This document shows positions 17,099 to 26,498 of a stretch of 64,000 bases of DNA, in pieces. Source of the DNA: an uncultured Anaerobutyricum sp. GTDB lineage: Bacteria > Bacillota > Clostridia > Lachnospirales > Lachnospiraceae. The first letter of the stretch is position 1. Each line of letters begins with the position of its first letter. The stretch is taken from the NCBI RefSeq assembly GCF_934307085.1, contig NZ_CAKRCF010000009.1:1-64000 (forward strand), written 5' to 3'. The position numbers and the translations under genes are program-made. The notes beneath the pieces were generated by a model. The model searched no databases. It had not been told where the DNA came from and saw only the letters and a list, made by a program, of their open reading frames with translations.

Positions 17099-18832
17099 AT
17101 GAAAGAAAAACGGAAGAAATTTAGTGAAAAGATGAAAAATATCGGTGGTAAAATTTCTGGAATTAAAGGTATTACGGCAATCATTCCAGCAGTTTGTCTT
17201 GCTGTGCTTATGATAACGGTTCTTACTGGTTATCAGACACCAAAAGCAAAAAAATATAATGCCGCAGAAACAGATATCAGTCAGATTAAAGAAGCACTTG
17301 CGAATGAAAGCACAGCGGTGAAAGCAACCGCGGCTACTACAAAGAAGAATGCAACGAAAAAAGGCAAAAAAGGAACTATTGACTTAAAAGACGGAACTTA
17401 CAAGGGTTCTGCCAATGGATATGGTGGCAAAGTGACAGTAAATGTTACAGTAAGTAAAAAGACGATGACTGCAATTGATATTGTCAGTGCACCAGGAGAA
17501 ACCGATTCGTTTTTCAGTCGTGCAAAAGGTGTAATTGATGAAATGCTCACTGCACAGAGTACAGATGTAGATGTTGTATCAGGAGCAACCTATAGTTCAA
17601 ATGGAATTATTGGAGCAGTAAAAAATGCACTCTATGGAACAGAGTCAACAAATGCAACGGCAGCTTCTGCAAACAGCAATGCAGGTGGTTCTGCACCAAG
17701 TGTTTCTAAAGTAAAGGAATCTGGTAACTGGAAGGATGGAACATACACAGGATCTGGTAAAGGATTCGGAGGTAACATTTCTGTTAAAGTAACAATAAAG
17801 GATGGAAAAATCAGCAGTATTAATGTGACAAGTGCGTCAGGAGAAACGGCTTCCTATTTTAGTAAGGCAAAAGGAATTATTTCAAAGATGATTAGTAAGC
17901 AGACTACAAATGTAGATGTGGCATCCGGGGCAACCTATAGTTCAAATGGAATTATTAAGGCAGTGAGAAATGCCCTTTCTAAAGCCGGGGGAAAAACAAG
18001 TACTAAAAAGACATCAAAAAAGAAAAAAGATAGTAAATCTAATAATAAAAATAATACGACAGCTCCAAAAGAAGGATATGAAGATGGAACCTATACAGGA
18101 ACTGCAGCATGTTCCGGAGAGCAGTTTAAAGAATACAGTGTGACAGCAAATGTAACGATTAAAAATGGAAAAATTTCTGCTGTGGAGATTAGTTCTACAG
18201 CTAAAGGAACAAATCTGAAACAGTTTATGAGCAGAGAAGAAATTAAAAATCTGCCATCTCTTATTATTTCTAAAAATGGAACAAGTGGGGTAGATGTTGT
18301 CAGTGGGGCAACTTATAGTTCAAATGCTATTTTTAATGCAGTGAATAATGCTTTAGCAAAGGCAAAGAAGGGAAGCTCCTCCACAAAAAAGGAAGAAACA
18401 ACAACAGCGAAGAAAGAGGAGACAACTACAGAGAAAAAGGAAGAAACTACGACAGAAAAGAAGGAGGAAACAACCACGGAGAAAAAAGAGGATACTACAA
18501 CAGAGGCAGATCCTGATGATGGCGAAGTATATAAAAATGGAACGTATAAAGTAAGCGTAACTTGTGAGCCGGATGAGGATGAAGATTTTGATGCTTATAC
18601 TATCTCTATGGAGGTTACTATTAAGAAAGATAAGATTACAGATATATCTAATATTACAGCAAATACAAATTCATCAAATAAGGCATATACAAATACTGCT
18701 AAAAAAGGAATGGTTTCTAAGATTACAGCAAAAGGAACTGCTGATGGAGTAGATACCGTTTCAGGAGCAACCTGTTCTTCAAAAGCAATTAAAGAAGGAT
18801 GTCAGAAAGCATTTGATGCGGCGAGAAAGTAG
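17099..18832 (+). CDS. multi-domain FMN-binding membrane-anchored protein (four flavinylation motifs)
   Basis: A 577-residue protein. I choose the ATG at 17099 because AAAAGGAG lies just before it; the in-frame TTG at 17042 has weaker support. One N-terminal membrane helix (about residues 25-44) anchors it outside the cell. Four FMN-bind domains follow, with flavinylation motifs SGAT at Thr164, Thr279, Thr405 and Thr558 (the last reads SGATCSS, the others SGATYSS). Between domains 3 and 4 is a repeat of KKEETTTE units (about residues 430-468). Each domain has the family's opening DGTYxG. Likely flavinylated by the ApbE upstream and used as a flavin wire outside the membrane. Confidence 0.85.
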   Translation: MKEKRKKFSEKMKNIGGKISGIKGITAIIPAVCLAVLMITVLTGYQTPKAKKYNAAETDISQIKEALANESTAVKATAATTKKNATKKGKKGTIDLKDGTYKGSANGYGGKVTVNVTVSKKTMTAIDIVSAPGETDSFFSRAKGVIDEMLTAQSTDVDVVSGATYSSNGIIGAVKNALYGTESTNATAASANSNAGGSAPSVSKVKESGNWKDGTYTGSGKGFGGNISVKVTIKDGKISSINVTSASGETASYFSKAKGIISKMISKQTTNVDVASGATYSSNGIIKAVRNALSKAGGKTSTKKTSKKKKDSKSNNKNNTTAPKEGYEDGTYTGTAACSGEQFKEYSVTANVTIKNGKISAVEISSTAKGTNLKQFMSREEIKNLPSLIISKNGTSGVDVVSGATYSSNAIFNAVNNALAKAKKGSSSTKKEETTTAKKEETTTEKKEETTTEKKEETTTEKKEDTTTEADPDDGEVYKNGTYKVSVTCEPDEDEDFDAYTISMEVTIKKDKITDISNITANTNSSNKAYTNTAKKGMVSKITAKGTADGVDTVSGATCSSKAIKEGCQKAFDAARK

Positions 18833-18982
18833 TATGATAGATTTCCATCTATGAAAAATGTAAGATGTTTTTATGAAAATCTACAATGTGATTTGTGAAA
18901 ACTATAAAAATGAATATGAAAAAAGCTTTGTAAAAAATAATATTGATAAATTTAGATAAAATAATTTTAGAAGGGAAAACGA

Positions 18983-19474
18983 ATGAAATATAAAAACTTT
19001 TTAATCCGTTTATTTGACCTCATTCTTGTTCTGGGACTTTTAGCAGGTTATCAGGCGGTAATTTATAGTCGGGATAAGGAAGCACAGATTATAGAATTAG
19101 AAAGTCAGGTAAATCAGCTTCAGGGAGAAAAAAAAGAAATTCTTGAAGCAGCAAAAAGTTCTGGAAAGTTTGGAACGGACGGTAATTCTACAGGAACAGG
19201 TGGGGCTTATAAAGATGGAACCTATACAGGAAGCGCACAGGGATTTGGCGGAGAAATTAAGGTGAAAGTGACCGTATCAGGGCAGAAAATCAGTGCGATT
19301 GATATTACAGAAGCCAGTGGGGAAGATGAAGCATATTTGTCAATGGCAAAAGATATTATTAACACGATGGTTGATCAACAAACCGTCGATGTAGATACCG
19401 TAAGTGGGGCAACCTACTCTTCCACAGGAATAAAGAATGCAGTAACGCAAGCATTAGAAGGAGCAGCGCAGTAA
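18983..19474 (+). CDS. single-domain FMN-binding membrane protein
   Basis: A 163-residue protein: membrane helix at about 8-26, a short coiled coil (EAQIIELESQVNQLQGEKK), a Gly/Thr linker, then one FMN-bind domain (residues 74-162) starting DGTYTGSAQGFGG and ending with the flavinylation motif DTVSGATYSS. It would carry one covalent FMN near the membrane, between the Fe-S protein encoded next and the four-domain protein encoded before. RBS AAGGGAA. The stop overlaps the ATG of the next gene by one base. Confidence 0.85.
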   Translation: MKYKNFLIRLFDLILVLGLLAGYQAVIYSRDKEAQIIELESQVNQLQGEKKEILEAAKSSGKFGTDGNSTGTGGAYKDGTYTGSAQGFGGEIKVKVTVSGQKISAIDITEASGEDEAYLSMAKDIINTMVDQQTVDVDTVSGATYSSTGIKNAVTQALEGAAQ

Positions 19475-20313
19475 TGAACAAAAAGAAAAAAATATCAGTA
19501 GAGACAATCATAGAAGTGGTTATCCGGTCAGTATTCTTTATTATTTATCCAGCACTGTTTTCTACTGCATTTACCGGGATTAAATTAATCGTAGAGCAGA
19601 TTACACAACGGGCAAGTCTGCCATGGAACTCCTTTGTACAGACGCTTATTGTATTACTTATCTTTACAATCGTATTTGGACGATTTTTCTGCGGATTTGT
19701 CTGTGCCTTTGGAACATGGGGAGATTTTGTTTATTTTATCTCCTCAATGATACGTAAAAAGATGAAAAAGAAACCATTCAAATGTTTTTCAAAAGCAGGG
19801 AATATACTTCGTTATTTAAAATATGTTGTACTGCTTGTTGTACTTATTCTTTGTGCAAAAGGATATAGCAGTGCGATTGCAGTACATAGCCCATTCAGTG
19901 CATTTTCTCGTTTTCATCAGTTGAAAATGGCAGACAGCCTTATTGGAACAGGACTTTTCTTATTAATTACAGTAGGAATGGCATTAGAACCAAGATTCTT
20001 CTGTCGTTTCTTATGCCCAATGGGAGCCGTCTTTTCTCTGATGCCTGTTTTACCATTTTCTGTAATTAAACGAAACAGAGAAAACTGTATCCCGAAATGT
20101 AAAGCCTGCCAGATGGTATGTCCGGCAAATCTTGAAATACCATCAGACAAAGAAGGAGATAATGCTACATCTGGTGAGTGTTTCTCTTGCGGCAAATGTA
20201 TGAGGAAATGCCCGAAACAAAATACACATAATGGACTTCCAGGAAAGTTGTGGCTGCCGATGATTGTGGTGAAAGCTGTGGTGTTGTTTGCGATATTTAT
20301 GGTGTTGTATTAA
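19474..20313 (+). CDS. NapH/CcoG-like 4Fe-4S membrane protein
   Basis: A 279-residue protein with five or so membrane helices, two internal membrane Cys pairs in repeated motifs GRFFCGFVCAFGTWGD and EPRFFCRFLCPMGA, and two ferredoxin-type clusters at the C-terminal side (CIPKCKACQMVCP and CFSCGKCMRKCP). This is the plan of quinol- or electron-carrier oxidising NapH/NosR-type proteins. With ApbE and the flavinylated proteins it forms a route for electrons from the membrane to the outside. The final acceptor (a soluble reductase or an extracellular compound) is not encoded here. Coupled to the preceding gene (taATG). Confidence 0.85.
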   Translation: MNKKKKISVETIIEVVIRSVFFIIYPALFSTAFTGIKLIVEQITQRASLPWNSFVQTLIVLLIFTIVFGRFFCGFVCAFGTWGDFVYFISSMIRKKMKKKPFKCFSKAGNILRYLKYVVLLVVLILCAKGYSSAIAVHSPFSAFSRFHQLKMADSLIGTGLFLLITVGMALEPRFFCRFLCPMGAVFSLMPVLPFSVIKRNRENCIPKCKACQMVCPANLEIPSDKEGDNATSGECFSCGKCMRKCPKQNTHNGLPGKLWLPMIVVKAVVLFAIFMVLY

Positions 20314-20808
20314 GGATGTTTTCTCTGCCTGGGTTCTGACTTTGATAAACACTTGGAATATTGCAATTGTAAACAGAAGTTTCTACTTGCTCTGCAGACA
20401 ATCACGACAGCTTTAGAGAGAATGGATTCGATGCTAAAGTGAAGATGTCAGACAGCTGTTTGAAATATAGTGCCCGAAGATATGGTTTTTATCTTTGGAT
20501 TGTTACTCAAATTACTATATCAAAATATCTTTTTCGATGTTATAATAAACCGTAATTTGTGTATCATTTGTCTTTAATAAAATCAAGTGTAAAAGATTTC
20601 GAGAGTATTTGCAGGCTGATTTTTAGTTATTGCCAAAGACAGAACCTCTGAGCAGCTAATTATATAAAATGCGCTTTAGAGCAAGCTCTTAATGCGGTCG
20701 AGCATTAAGAGTGCAGTGATACGAAGCATTTTTATATAATTAGCTGCTCAGAGGTTCGTCTGTAGCCAACAAAATTCAGTCACATTACTTCAGGAAAGGA
20801 GCCATTTT
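20314..20808. other. 495-bp intergenic region with palindromic element 3
   Basis: 20630-20769 is the palindromic element listed separately. Before it, a frame from about 20320 to 20442 (SDFDKHLEYCNCKQKF ... MDSMLK then stop) reads like a short coding relic with no start or RBS; I do not recognise it. The rest, 20443-20629, shows nothing clear. Confidence 0.5.
20630..20769. repeat. palindromic element 3 (second core type)
   Basis: Ends TTGCCAAAGACAG and CGTCTGTAGCCAA. Outer stem of 30 bp, 20643-20672 with 20726-20756, with one bulged base. Core CTTTAGAGCAAGCTC ... GCAGTGATACG surrounds a perfect 10-bp inner stem CTCTTAATGC / GCATTAAGAG (20686-20695, 20702-20711). The same core with a compensated inner stem is found in element 6. 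Confidence 0.85.
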
Positions 20809-21756
20809 GTGAATAAAGCAAATTTAATCATAGAGGAAATCAACAAAGTAATCATTGGTAAGGAAAAAGTCATCCGCAAAGTCTGGATGACTATCCTCTC
20901 CGGTGGACATATTCTCTTAGAGGATGTGCCGGGGGTAGGAAAAACAACGATGGCACTCGCTTTTTCGAAAGCACTGGGACTTTCTTACCGAAGAATCCAG
21001 TTCACTCCAGATGTTATGCCGTCGGATGTAGTCGGTTTTTACTATTATAATAAGGAAAGCGGAAAGTTTGAGTATCGTCAGGGAGCGGTTATGACAAATC
21101 TTCTTCTGGCAGATGAGATTAACCGCACATCAAGTCGTACACAGTCCGCTCTTTTAGAAGTTATGGAAGAGGGACAGGTAACAGTAGACGGAGTAACAAG
21201 AACTGTGCCAGAGCCATTTTTTGTTATTGCAACGCAGAATCCGGTTGGCTCTTCAGGTACGCAGATGCTCCCAGAGTCACAGGTGGATCGTTTTATGGTT
21301 CTGTTATCTATGGGTTATCCGTCCATCCGTGAGGAAATGATTCTGATGAGTGAGAGAAAAGTGAGCGACCCACTTGATGATGTGCACGAAGTTATTTCAA
21401 AAGAAGAACTTCTCACTATGCAGAATGCAGTAAATGAAATCAAAGTTTCTCCGCTGATTTATCAGTATATTGCAATGCTTTCCGATGCAACGAGAAGACA
21501 CGATATGATTCAACTTGGCGTAAGTCCACGAGGTTCTCTTGCGTTATGTCGTATGGCGAAGGCGAGTGCATTTTTAGCAGGAAGAGATTATGTTGTGCCG
21601 GAAGATGTGCAGGATGTGGTAAAAGATGTGTTCCGACATCGTCTGATTTTAAAGTCAAGAGCGAGACTGTCAAATAAGGATACAGAGAAGATTATCGATG
21701 AGATTTGTGCGACAGTTCGAGTGCCAGACCGCAGGGGGGCAGGAGAAAGAAGATGA
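20809..21756 (+). CDS. MoxR-family AAA+ ATPase
   Basis: A 315-residue ATPase: Walker A EDVPGVGKTT, Walker B LLLADEINR, sensor 1 IATQNPVGSSGT and the sensor 2 region near GVSPRGSLAL. MoxR ATPases act as chaperone-like remodelers with DUF58 partners, and here the DUF58 gene follows with a 4-base overlap (ATGA). GTG start with RBS AAAGGAG. First gene of moxR-DUF58-transglutaminase-like. Confidence 0.9.
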   Translation: MNKANLIIEEINKVIIGKEKVIRKVWMTILSGGHILLEDVPGVGKTTMALAFSKALGLSYRRIQFTPDVMPSDVVGFYYYNKESGKFEYRQGAVMTNLLLADEINRTSSRTQSALLEVMEEGQVTVDGVTRTVPEPFFVIATQNPVGSSGTQMLPESQVDRFMVLLSMGYPSIREEMILMSERKVSDPLDDVHEVISKEELLTMQNAVNEIKVSPLIYQYIAMLSDATRRHDMIQLGVSPRGSLALCRMAKASAFLAGRDYVVPEDVQDVVKDVFRHRLILKSRARLSNKDTEKIIDEICATVRVPDRRGAGERR

Positions 21757-22943
21757 GCCAGAAAAGATTGTGGCTAAATCGGATTATCGGAGCCTGCTGT
21801 CTGCTTTTGTGGATAGCACTGGTTATTTTCCTTTCTGGCACAGCAGGAAAAATTGCTGGAATTACGTTAGTATTTATGTTAATTATTGCAATTATTTATG
21901 ATTATAATTTGCCATCAGAAGTTTCAGTACATTTGATTATTCCCGCTTACGGTGAAAAGGAAGAAAGACTTACTGGAAATATTTACATACATAATGCAAG
22001 TTGGTTGCCGATGTTATCAGGCAAAGTTTTTCTTCGTGTGAAAAAGACGATTACTGGGGAAACAGAAGAATTTTCCATGGAGATAAAGGCAGGAGCTCGA
22101 AAAGATGGAAAGGCAGTTTTTTTTGTTGATGCCGATTATATGGGTTTTTTAGAAATATCCGTGTTACGGATAGAAATTTATAGTTTTTTCGGATGTATGA
22201 AAAAGATAACACGAGGCGGTCTCGTAAAAGAAGTGATGATTTTACCTCGAACGACAGAACTGCATTTTCCAGTAGAAAACAGTGGGATTGCCAGCTCTTT
22301 TTTTGATGAGGCAGAAGGAGGACGAAAAGGAAATGGGCCAGGAGAGTATTTTGGCATTCGTCCATATGTAGATGGAGATTCCATGAAGCAGATTCACTGG
22401 AAATTAACCGGAAAGACTGACGAATACATGGTAAAAGAAATCGAAGTCCCAATGATGCGAATGCCTCTTGTTTTTCTGGAAACAAGGGTGGAAAAAATAG
22501 ATGCAGGAATGATAGATGGATTGTTGGAAGCATTTTTTTCTATTTCTCAGTATATGGCACAGGAAGGACAGAAACACTGCCTTTGCTGGTATGATAAACA
22601 AAATAGTGAGTGGAATTTTTATACTGTAGAAAATGCAGTGCAGTTGGAAGAAGTTTACGGATTGGTATTTCATAGTGCATTTTTTGCAAAAAAAAGTCCG
22701 ACCCTGTTTTCTTTAGAAGATGAGAGAAAAGAAATGTTCTCGGAGCTATTGTATATTACGGATTACTGGGATGAAAAAGTAACAAGGCTTGCTGAGTGGA
22801 ATATGACACTTTTGTTAGAGCGTAAGGAAGTAAGAAAGTCGGAAGGAGAACAGGTTGTGCCATATCTTTTTTCACCGGAAACATTAGGCGAAGATGTGGA
22901 CAGGATTTTGACGGGATATCGAGGTGAACGTTATGGAAACTAA
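21753..22943 (+). CDS. DUF58 protein
   Basis: A 396-residue protein with two N-terminal membrane helices (about residues 9-48) and the DUF58 motif GDSMKQIHWKLTGKTDEYMVKE, preceded by GPGEYFGIRPYV. I start at MSQKRLW, where AGGAG precedes the ATG and the ATGA overlap with moxR gives coupling. DUF58 proteins have a von Willebrand-A-like fold and work with MoxR; the exact role, often in cell envelope or maturation of another protein, is not settled. Confidence 0.85.
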   Translation: MSQKRLWLNRIIGACCLLLWIALVIFLSGTAGKIAGITLVFMLIIAIIYDYNLPSEVSVHLIIPAYGEKEERLTGNIYIHNASWLPMLSGKVFLRVKKTITGETEEFSMEIKAGARKDGKAVFFVDADYMGFLEISVLRIEIYSFFGCMKKITRGGLVKEVMILPRTTELHFPVENSGIASSFFDEAEGGRKGNGPGEYFGIRPYVDGDSMKQIHWKLTGKTDEYMVKEIEVPMMRMPLVFLETRVEKIDAGMIDGLLEAFFSISQYMAQEGQKHCLCWYDKQNSEWNFYTVENAVQLEEVYGLVFHSAFFAKKSPTLFSLEDERKEMFSELLYITDYWDEKVTRLAEWNMTLLLERKEVRKSEGEQVVPYLFSPETLGEDVDRILTGYRGERYGN

Positions 22944-25356
22944 AAATTCATTTCATATTACGAGGAAAAATCAGCAAGGTGAAGATTCTAGCTCAGAAGT
23001 AATGCGCTCCGGCTATATCTGGCTTGCAGCATTGCTTTGTTTTATCTGGTATGCGGCCGGGACTTTTCAGATGTATACAGCAGCAGTTACTTTATTTATT
23101 GGTGCAGCTGTTTTTATTACCTTGTATTTATGTGCTGTTCATGCTGGAAAAGGATTTCGCATTCTGATTCAGATTTTATATTTTGTGAGTCCATTTTTGA
23201 TTCTTTCCGTAGGAAATATAAAAAAAGTGATGCTGATTTTCGTAAGAAAAGTTGCGGATTATCTTGCTGATTATGGTCAAAGTAAAGACATATTTCACCG
23301 GATTCTTCAAAATAAAGCGGTAGATATGCAAACAGGAAATGTGGAATTTTTGCCATTTGTAGTGGGAGCGTTGGGGATAATTTTATGGTTTATCCTTCTT
23401 ATGGCTCTTCTTTGGAGAATGCATTCGTGTCTTCTGTTTTTTGTAGCGGCAATATTCTTTTGTTTTCCGTTTTTTGTGTGGGGAGTGCGGCCGGAACTTT
23501 TTTCTGTATTGAGCTTTCTTCTTTTCTGCTTCTTTTTCTTTTCCCCATCTTTTTGGGGAGGAGTACTTGGAACAGCAATTTTAATTGTGCTGCTGGCAGG
23601 TGGCAGCATTTTAGGGATGACTAATACAGATAAAATGTCAACGACACAGAAAAAATGGAATAAAGAGCGCTATCAGGAAAATGCATTGGTTCTTCCAGAA
23701 GGCAAGTTAAGTAAAGCGAAAACTGCGAAACGTTCAGATAAAGTGGCACTTGAAGTCACGCTTCACAAGAAAAATAGTTATTATTTAAAAGGATTTGTCG
23801 GAACAACTTATGAAAATAATTCGTGGAAGGCAAGTAGCGATGACTGGAATGTTTTCGGAACAGACAGCAGTATGCTTTCTGCTTCCGGGCAGGAGGCCTA
23901 TTCGTCTCTATTATGGCTTCATAATAAGGAGTTTTATGGAAATACATCAATGTATCATTTTGTGCGGCAAAAGAAACTGGCGGATGGGAAGACAGACCCA
24001 TCTCTTTACATTTTGTCTGTAAAAAATATAGGTGCAAACAGAAAGTATCTCTATCTTCCTTATGAATGTGCGGTTTCTCCAATTGATTATGAAAATGACA
24101 GGATAGCCGCAGTAAATAAAACTGAGAATATATTTGCTTCTGGAATTTATGGAGCAGGCGAGTATTCTTTTAAAACAATGGAGACAATGGCAGGTAAGTT
24201 GAAAGCGTCTACGATAATAGCAGATGGAAATAGTAATGTTTCTTCGCAGAAAATGACAAAAAGTTATAGGGAGTATGTCAACTCTACCTGCTTATTTTTA
24301 AATAAAGAAACAAAAACATTAATTTCTTCTGCAACAAAAGGAAACCTTCAGGAAAATCTGTCTGTACTGGCAATCATAAACCGTGTTAAAAATTTTATGA
24401 AATCTTCGATTACCTATACGGAGAATCCAGGAAAGATTCCAGATGGAGAAGACTTTGCCAAATGGTTTTTCGAAGATAAAAAAAGCGGTTACGATGTTCA
24501 GTATGCAGCGGCGGCAGTTATGATATTTCGTTATTACGGAATCCCATCTCGATATGTAGAAGGCTATCTGCTCACTCCAGAAACTGTAAATAATGCCGGA
24601 GCTTCTGAACAGGTAACTGTATCACAAAAATATGCCCACGCCTGGCCAGAAATCTATCTCGATGGAATGGGCTGGATTCCTGTAGAAGTAACTCCTAAAT
24701 ACGAAAATATCATGGGAACACCATACTATCAGACGCAGGAAACTGCAGTCAGCAACTCTGATCCAACTGATAAATCTTTAAAAGACAAGGAAAATAAAAA
24801 AGATACAATAGAAAAGAACCAGGAAAAACAGAAACAATCAAAACAAAAACAAGAACAGGCTCAGAATCAGAAAACACAGCAACAAGAACAGACAATAGAA
24901 AAACAAAATGTACAAAGTCTAGAACAACGCAAGCAGGATACTTCAAAAGAAAGCGGGCAGAGACAAGGAAATACTGTACGAAAAGTGGCCGGAATGTTTC
25001 TAATTCTACTTTTCATTCTCTTAATCTCACTCTTTGCATTTAGAAAACACCTGAAAAAAATATACTGGAATTATAAAACAGACAAACTCCTAAACCAGCA
25101 AAAATACAGTCAGGCAGTCACGCTTTGGTATGATATCCTATGCAGGAAAGTATATGGCAAAGGAAAAATAAAAGATAATCGTGTCCGAACCTTTGAAAAA
25201 AGATTACGCATAGCTGACAATGAGGTAGATATTAAAAAATTACATCTTTGCATCACAATAAGACAAAAAGCAGTCTACGCCCCAGAACAAATCACAAAAA
25301 AAGAAGCCAGAGCGGCAATACATTTTTTGAAAAATGAGGTGGAGAAGCTGCGGTAG
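22933..25356 (+). CDS. membrane transglutaminase-like protein, catalytic Cys replaced
   Basis: An 807-residue protein. About seven hydrophobic segments fill residues 20-230, then an extracellular domain with a transglutaminase-like core (about 480-590): GYDVQYAAAAVMIFRYYGIP, YAHAWPEIYLDG and PVEVTP. In active members the first motif reads GYC; here Asp521 replaces Cys, His569 is kept and Glu585 stands for the usual Asp. It may therefore not be a protease or transferase. A Gln/Lys-rich linker (about 610-670), one more membrane helix and a cytoplasmic tail of about 115 residues complete it. Start chosen at the ATG after GAGGTGA; it overlaps the DUF58 gene by 11 bases. Confidence 0.8.
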   Translation: METKNSFHITRKNQQGEDSSSEVMRSGYIWLAALLCFIWYAAGTFQMYTAAVTLFIGAAVFITLYLCAVHAGKGFRILIQILYFVSPFLILSVGNIKKVMLIFVRKVADYLADYGQSKDIFHRILQNKAVDMQTGNVEFLPFVVGALGIILWFILLMALLWRMHSCLLFFVAAIFFCFPFFVWGVRPELFSVLSFLLFCFFFFSPSFWGGVLGTAILIVLLAGGSILGMTNTDKMSTTQKKWNKERYQENALVLPEGKLSKAKTAKRSDKVALEVTLHKKNSYYLKGFVGTTYENNSWKASSDDWNVFGTDSSMLSASGQEAYSSLLWLHNKEFYGNTSMYHFVRQKKLADGKTDPSLYILSVKNIGANRKYLYLPYECAVSPIDYENDRIAAVNKTENIFASGIYGAGEYSFKTMETMAGKLKASTIIADGNSNVSSQKMTKSYREYVNSTCLFLNKETKTLISSATKGNLQENLSVLAIINRVKNFMKSSITYTENPGKIPDGEDFAKWFFEDKKSGYDVQYAAAAVMIFRYYGIPSRYVEGYLLTPETVNNAGASEQVTVSQKYAHAWPEIYLDGMGWIPVEVTPKYENIMGTPYYQTQETAVSNSDPTDKSLKDKENKKDTIEKNQEKQKQSKQKQEQAQNQKTQQQEQTIEKQNVQSLEQRKQDTSKESGQRQGNTVRKVAGMFLILLFILLISLFAFRKHLKKIYWNYKTDKLLNQQKYSQAVTLWYDILCRKVYGKGKIKDNRVRTFEKRLRIADNEVDIKKLHLCITIRQKAVYAPEQITKKEARAAIHFLKNEVEKLR

Positions 25357-25364
25357 GGATAACA

Positions 25365-25466
25365 AGACGGACGAAAATATCCAGAAAATCAATTACCAGC
25401 TACTTCACTTCTATAGTTGCGACTGAGGGGTATTGAGTAGAAGAGATGTCTGGATATTTTCTGACT
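25365..25466. repeat. palindromic element 4 (degenerate)
   Basis: Begins AGACGGACG; perfect 13-bp outer stem GAAAATATCCAGA / TCTGGATATTTTC (25373-25385, 25449-25461). Inner part CTTCTATAGTTGCGACTGAGG faintly recalls the common core (CTATAGTCGC in element 5). Lies between the transglutaminase-like gene and the methyltransferase gene. Confidence 0.6.
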
Positions 25467-25621
25467 TTGAACCTCTTAATGTGAACTTATGATAAATCTA
25501 CCCCTATTCTTCGCCAATTTGTTCTAAGAACTTAAGATTTTAGTTTCACTTCCCTTGACACAGAAACACCTAGCGATTAGAATATTTTCATAATCAGAAT
25601 TAGAATAAGTGAGGAAAAAAT

Positions 25622-26485
25622 ATGTGGTTAGCAGATAACTGGAAAGAATACGAAGTCATAGATTGCAGCGAAGGTGAAAAATTGGAACGTTGGGGGAAAT
25701 ACACCCTTCTTCGTCCGGATCCTCAGGTAATCTGGAATACAAAAAAAGAAGATAAACACTGGAAACATTTAAACGCACATTATCACAGAAGTAAAAAAGG
25801 CGGCGGAGAGTGGGAGTTTTTCGACCTTCCCAAACAGTGGGATATCCATTATCGCAGTCTTACCTTCCATTTAAAGCCATTTAGTTTTAAACATACAGGG
25901 CTTTTCCCAGAACAGGCAGTGAACTGGGACTGGTTCTCTGATAAGATTAAAAAGGCAAACCGTCCAGTAAAAGTACTGAACTTATTTGCTTATACAGGTG
26001 GAGCAACTCTTGCAGCTGCCGCTGCTGGAGCCTCTGTTACACATGTAGATGCATCAAAGGGAATGGTTACCTGGGCAAAGGAAAATGCGGTTGCTTCTGG
26101 TCTTGGTGATGCACCAATCCGCTGGCTTGTAGATGACTGCGTGAAGTTTGTAGAGAGAGAGATTCGTCGTGGTAATCATTATGATGGAATTATTATGGAT
26201 CCACCATCTTATGGTCGTGGACCAAAGGGAGAGATTTGGAAAATTGAGGAGAAGATTTATTCTCTTGTATGTCTTTGTGAGAAGCTTCTTTCTAAAGAAC
26301 CATTGTTCTTCTTGATTAATTCTTACACAACAGGATTACAGCCAGCCGTTCTTTCTTATATGTTAGGAACAGCAGTAGCGAAGAAACATGGTGGAAAGGT
26401 AAGTGCAGACGAAGTTGGACTTCCGGTAAGTGAGAGTGGACTTGTTCTTCCATGTGGTGCTTCCGGACGTTGGGAAAAGAAATAG
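25622..26485 (+). CDS. class I SAM-dependent RNA methyltransferase (RlmI/RlmK-like catalytic domain)
   Basis: A 287-residue protein with the SAM-binding motif VLNLFAYTGGATLAAAAAGA, the acidic residue in HVDASKGM, and the catalytic DPPSYGRGPKGE. These are shared by 23S rRNA cytosine-C5 methyltransferases of the RlmI type. The N-terminal 90 residues lack a clear PUA domain, so target site and base are uncertain. RBS GAGG. Followed after 13 bases by the Gx transporter gene. Confidence 0.8.
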   Translation: MWLADNWKEYEVIDCSEGEKLERWGKYTLLRPDPQVIWNTKKEDKHWKHLNAHYHRSKKGGGEWEFFDLPKQWDIHYRSLTFHLKPFSFKHTGLFPEQAVNWDWFSDKIKKANRPVKVLNLFAYTGGATLAAAAAGASVTHVDASKGMVTWAKENAVASGLGDAPIRWLVDDCVKFVEREIRRGNHYDGIIMDPPSYGRGPKGEIWKIEEKIYSLVCLCEKLLSKEPLFFLINSYTTGLQPAVLSYMLGTAVAKKHGGKVSADEVGLPVSESGLVLPCGASGRWEKK

Positions 26486-26498
26486 CAGGTGACGGAAC

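Noticed and set aside
20320..20442. Short coding-like frame after the Fe-S protein gene
   Set aside because: No start, no RBS, not recognised; mentioned only as a possible relic.
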